Shown here piece by piece: positions 61,593 to 64,000 of a stretch of 64,000 nucleotides of DNA; position 1 is the stretch's first letter, and every line of letters starts with the position of its first letter. The notes under the pieces were generated by a model. The model made no database searches and had not been told where the DNA came from. It saw nothing but the letters and a program-made list of their open reading frames with translations. This DNA is from Bradyrhizobium sp. SRL28 (GTDB lineage: Bacteria; Pseudomonadota; Alphaproteobacteria; Rhizobiales; Xanthobacteraceae): NCBI RefSeq assembly GCF_018596315.1, contig NZ_JAHEAG010000013.1, positions 22,501-86,500 on the forward strand, in the 5' to 3' direction. Position numbers and translations under genes: made by a program.

Positions 61593-62381
61593 ATGAACGC
61601 AAAGCAACAGGTCAAGGAGCTGGTGAAGGACGCGTTTCCTTCGGTCTGGCTGCAATGGCATTTCATGAAGCGCCCCAAATCGGCCGAGCGGGAACTGTCC
61701 TATCTCGACAAGGTGATTCCCGATGACGCGGTGACGGTGGACGTCGGGGCCAATTGCGGCCTGTACACGCGGCGGCTGGCGCGCCTTTCCCGGCAGGTCC
61801 ATGCTTTCGAGCCCTCGCAGCAGATGGCCAGGCTGCTGCGCCGAACCTCGGCGCGGAATGTCAGCGTTCACGAGATCGCGCTGTCGGATCATGACGGCGA
61901 TGCCGAACTGTTCATCCCGCAAGGCGATGACGGCCCGGTCTATGGCCTGGCCTCGCTGGAAGCACGAGCCGATCCGTCGGCCAGAACAGTCTCTGCCCAT
62001 GTGCCGATCGCGCGGCTTGATGCGGTGATCGATCAGGACGTGGCGTTCGTGAAGATCGACGTCGAAGGCCACGAGTTGAACGTCCTGAACGGCGCCGTCG
62101 GGCTTCTGGAACGTTGCCAGCCGGTGTTCCTGGTGGAGGCGGAGGACCGTCATCGCGCCGAGGCGACGCGCCTGGTGTTCGAATTCTTCCGGAGCAAGTC
62201 CTATCGCGGCTTCTTCCTGAAAGGCAATGAGGTGATCGGCGTGGATCAGTTCGATTCCGACAGGCTCCAGGATGCCGGTGCGCTGCGACCAGACGGCGGA
62301 CGCAAGGACGGGCAGTTCTACGTCAACAATTTCTTTTTCTTCCCCCGTCATCTCGACGGTGAATCGATATTGAGCAGCTAG
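61593..62381 (+). CDS. FkbM family methyltransferase
   Basis: 262 residues from the ATG at 61593 (GGGAGG five bases upstream). SAM motif VDVGANCGLYT and the FkbM signature KIDVEGHELNVLNGA are clear. Family members O-methylate sugars and polyketides. In this place it probably methylates a sugar of the EPS. It follows manC by 84 bases. Confidence 0.9.
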   Translation: MNAKQQVKELVKDAFPSVWLQWHFMKRPKSAERELSYLDKVIPDDAVTVDVGANCGLYTRRLARLSRQVHAFEPSQQMARLLRRTSARNVSVHEIALSDHDGDAELFIPQGDDGPVYGLASLEARADPSARTVSAHVPIARLDAVIDQDVAFVKIDVEGHELNVLNGAVGLLERCQPVFLVEAEDRHRAEATRLVFEFFRSKSYRGFFLKGNEVIGVDQFDSDRLQDAGALRPDGGRKDGQFYVNNFFFFPRHLDGESILSS

Positions 62382-62451
62382 CTCGTCGCTTCATCCCCAC
62401 CCCCGTCGGCGCGCCTCGCGGCCGCGCGCGGCGTTTCAGACAGGAACCGTA

Positions 62452-63771
62452 ATGCATATAGCGATGATTGGCGCCGGCTATGTCGGGCTGGTGTCAGGGG
62501 CGTGTTTTTCCGATTTCGGACATCAGGTCGTCTGTATCGACAGCAATGCGGAGAAGGTCGCCAGTCTCAACGATGGGGAGATGCCGATTCACGAGCCCGG
62601 ATTGGCCGAGCTGGTGGCGCGAAATGTTGGCCAAGGCCGCCTGTCATTTGCGAGCGATCTGAAATCGGCCGTCAGCGAAGCGGAAGTGGTGTTCATCGCG
62701 GTCGGGACGCCGTCGCGCCGCGGCGATGGCCATGCCGATCTGTCCTATGTCTACGCGGCGGCGCGCGAGATCGCTACCGTGCTTCCGGAACGGGCGGTGG
62801 TGGTGACCAAGTCGACGGTTCCGGTCGGAACCGGCGACGAGGTTGAGCGCATCATCCGCGAAGAGAATCCGGATGCCACGGTTGCCGTCGTCTCGAATCC
62901 CGAGTTCCTGCGCGAGGGGGCAGCGATCCGCGACTTCAAGCATCCGGACCGGATCGTGATCGGAACGGATGATGCGCGCGCCCGCGGCGTGATGGCCGAG
63001 GTGTACCGGCCGCTTCACCTCAACGCGTCGCCGATCCTCTATACTGATCGCCGCACCGCCGAACTGACGAAATATGCCGCCAACTCCTTCCTTGCCACCA
63101 AGATCGCCTTCATCAACGAGATCGCGGACCTTGCCGAAAAGGTCGGCGCCAATGTGCAGGAAGTCGCGCGCGGCATCGGCCTCGACAACCGGATCGGCCA
63201 GAAATTCCTGCACGCCGGCCCGGGCTTCGGCGGCTCCTGTTTTCCGAAGGATGCGATGGCGCTGATCAAGACGGGCCAGGACAATGAATCGCCGGTGCGG
63301 ATCGTGGAAACGGTGGTCGCCGTCAACGACCAGCGCAAGCGGGCGATGGCGCGCAAGGTCGCGAACGCGTTCGGCGGCAATCTTCGGGGAAAATCGATTG
63401 CGGTGCTCGGCGTGACCTTCAAGCCCGATACCGACGACATGCGCGACGCGCCTTCCATCCCGCTGATAACCGCACTGCAGGACATGGGCGCCGAGGTTCG
63501 CATCTTCGATCCCGTCGGCATGGAGCAGGCCAAGAAGGTATTCGAGAACGTCACCTTCTGCGACAACGCCTACCGTTGCGCCAAGGGATGCCACGCGCTC
63601 GTCATCGTCACCGAATGGGAGCAGTTTCGCGCGCTGGATCTGAAGGAATTGTCCGCCATCATGGCATGCCCCGTCATCGTCGATCTGCGCAACATCTACG
63701 CTCCGGAGGAGGTGGAGCGGAACGGCTTTCTGTACTGCGGCGTTGGTCGGCCGAAATCGGTGGCGTACTGA
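62452..63771 (+). CDS. ugd: UDP-glucose 6-dehydrogenase
   Basis: 439 residues. The NAD site GAGYVGLVSGACFSDFGH starts the protein; the catalytic Cys lies in GFGGSCFPKD with its partner Lys/Asn in TAELTKYAANSFLATKIAFI (quoted in part). The C-terminal UDP-binding domain is GVTFKPDTDDMRDAPS. It oxidises UDP-glucose to UDP-glucuronate, giving the EPS an acidic sugar. It precedes the epimerase gene by 19 bases. Confidence 0.96.
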   Translation: MHIAMIGAGYVGLVSGACFSDFGHQVVCIDSNAEKVASLNDGEMPIHEPGLAELVARNVGQGRLSFASDLKSAVSEAEVVFIAVGTPSRRGDGHADLSYVYAAAREIATVLPERAVVVTKSTVPVGTGDEVERIIREENPDATVAVVSNPEFLREGAAIRDFKHPDRIVIGTDDARARGVMAEVYRPLHLNASPILYTDRRTAELTKYAANSFLATKIAFINEIADLAEKVGANVQEVARGIGLDNRIGQKFLHAGPGFGGSCFPKDAMALIKTGQDNESPVRIVETVVAVNDQRKRAMARKVANAFGGNLRGKSIAVLGVTFKPDTDDMRDAPSIPLITALQDMGAEVRIFDPVGMEQAKKVFENVTFCDNAYRCAKGCHALVIVTEWEQFRALDLKELSAIMACPVIVDLRNIYAPEEVERNGFLYCGVGRPKSVAY

Positions 63772-63790
63772 CACGGAGGATGCAGGCACA

Positions 63791-64000
63791 ATGTCCGATC
63801 AGCCAATTTTGCTAACGGGAGCCGCGGGCTTTATCGGATTCCACGTGGCGCAGCGATTGCTTCAGTCCGGTCATCGCGTCATTGGGGTCGATAATCTGAA
63901 TGCGTATTACGATCCGCAGCTGAAGGCGGCGCGGCTTGATATTCTCCGCAACGATTCGCGCTTTCAGTTCGAGCGACTGGATCTCGCGGATCGTGTTGCG
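63791..64000 (+). CDS. NAD-dependent epimerase, UDP-glucuronate 4-epimerase-like (cut by window end)
   Basis: 70 residues visible, ending at the window edge. It begins PILLTGAAGFIGFHVAQRLL (TGxxGFIG) and VDNLNAYYDPQLKAARL, the characteristic start of UDP-glucuronate 4-epimerases (LspL/CapI type), which have NxYYDxxLK after strand 2. With ugd directly upstream it should convert UDP-glucuronate to UDP-galacturonate. Confidence 0.85.
   Translation, partial: MSDQPILLTGAAGFIGFHVAQRLLQSGHRVIGVDNLNAYYDPQLKAARLDILRNDSRFQFERLDLADRVA

Overview
The window reads as a high-GC alphaproteobacterial chromosome, most probably a Bradyrhizobium or close Bradyrhizobiaceae relative. The reasons are codon usage, several families of short palindromic intergenic repeats I associate with that group, a DUF3775 protein, many one-off acyl-CoA, SDR, MBL and GST genes, and a class I-type exopolysaccharide (EPS) locus. 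Genus assignment is inference; there is no rRNA gene in the window.

Layout. 0-9.4 kb: small hypothetical proteins, an orphan Tat-exported TRAP solute-binding protein, a PRISE-type reductase, a GntR-controlled trio (GntR regulator, EctD-like dioxygenase, SAF-domain dehydrogenase), and an ECF41 sigma factor divergent from its usual carboxymuconolactone-decarboxylase partner. 9.4-23.3 kb: a HAMP-linked adenylate/guanylate cyclase, a tandem pair of alpha/beta hydrolases, an Ogt-type methyltransferase and a run of catabolic enzymes (crotonase, two related MBL hydrolases, serine hydrolase, GST, FAH-family hydrolase, quinone reductase, SDR, GMC oxidoreductase). Three copies of two palindromic repeat families lie between them. 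23.6-25.7 kb: initiator tRNA-Met followed by a 2 kb segment (decayed GST gene, ridA-like gene, TetR regulator with two matched operators) that ends in a second copy of the tRNA 3' end and its terminator, as a small tRNA-targeted insertion would. 26.4-33.5 kb: an operon pairing an AMP-forming acyl-CoA synthetase with a complete Liv-type ABC importer (G, H, M, binding protein, F). 33.6-40.6 kb: a LysR remnant, an AraC regulator, a PAS-PAS-HTH protein, a soluble triple-PAS chemoreceptor and an intact GGDEF-EAL protein, i.e. a sensory/c-di-GMP block.

40.9-64 kb is an EPS locus. Precursor supply is ManC (GDP-mannose), Ugd (UDP-glucuronate) and a UDP-glucuronate epimerase cut by the window end. Initiation is by an ExoY-like phosphoglycosyltransferase. 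Assembly uses a TagA/WecG-type and three GT4-type glycosyltransferases. Decoration is by two acyltransferases and an FkbM methyltransferase. Transport and polymerisation use a Wzx flippase, a Wzy/VpsF-like polymerase, a Wzc/ExoP autokinase, a short OPX/Wza protein and a beta-barrel outer-membrane protein. A Tat-exported GH10 glycanase, a PPP-type phosphatase and an unlisted 47-residue membrane protein sit inside the cluster. Genes in the long minus-strand run mostly overlap at stop/start codons, indicating one translationally coupled operon.

The most interesting points are the short OPX plus beta-barrel export arrangement with its atypical phosphatase, the tRNA-fMet mini-island, the predicted ECF41 promoter, and the ligase-importer operon.
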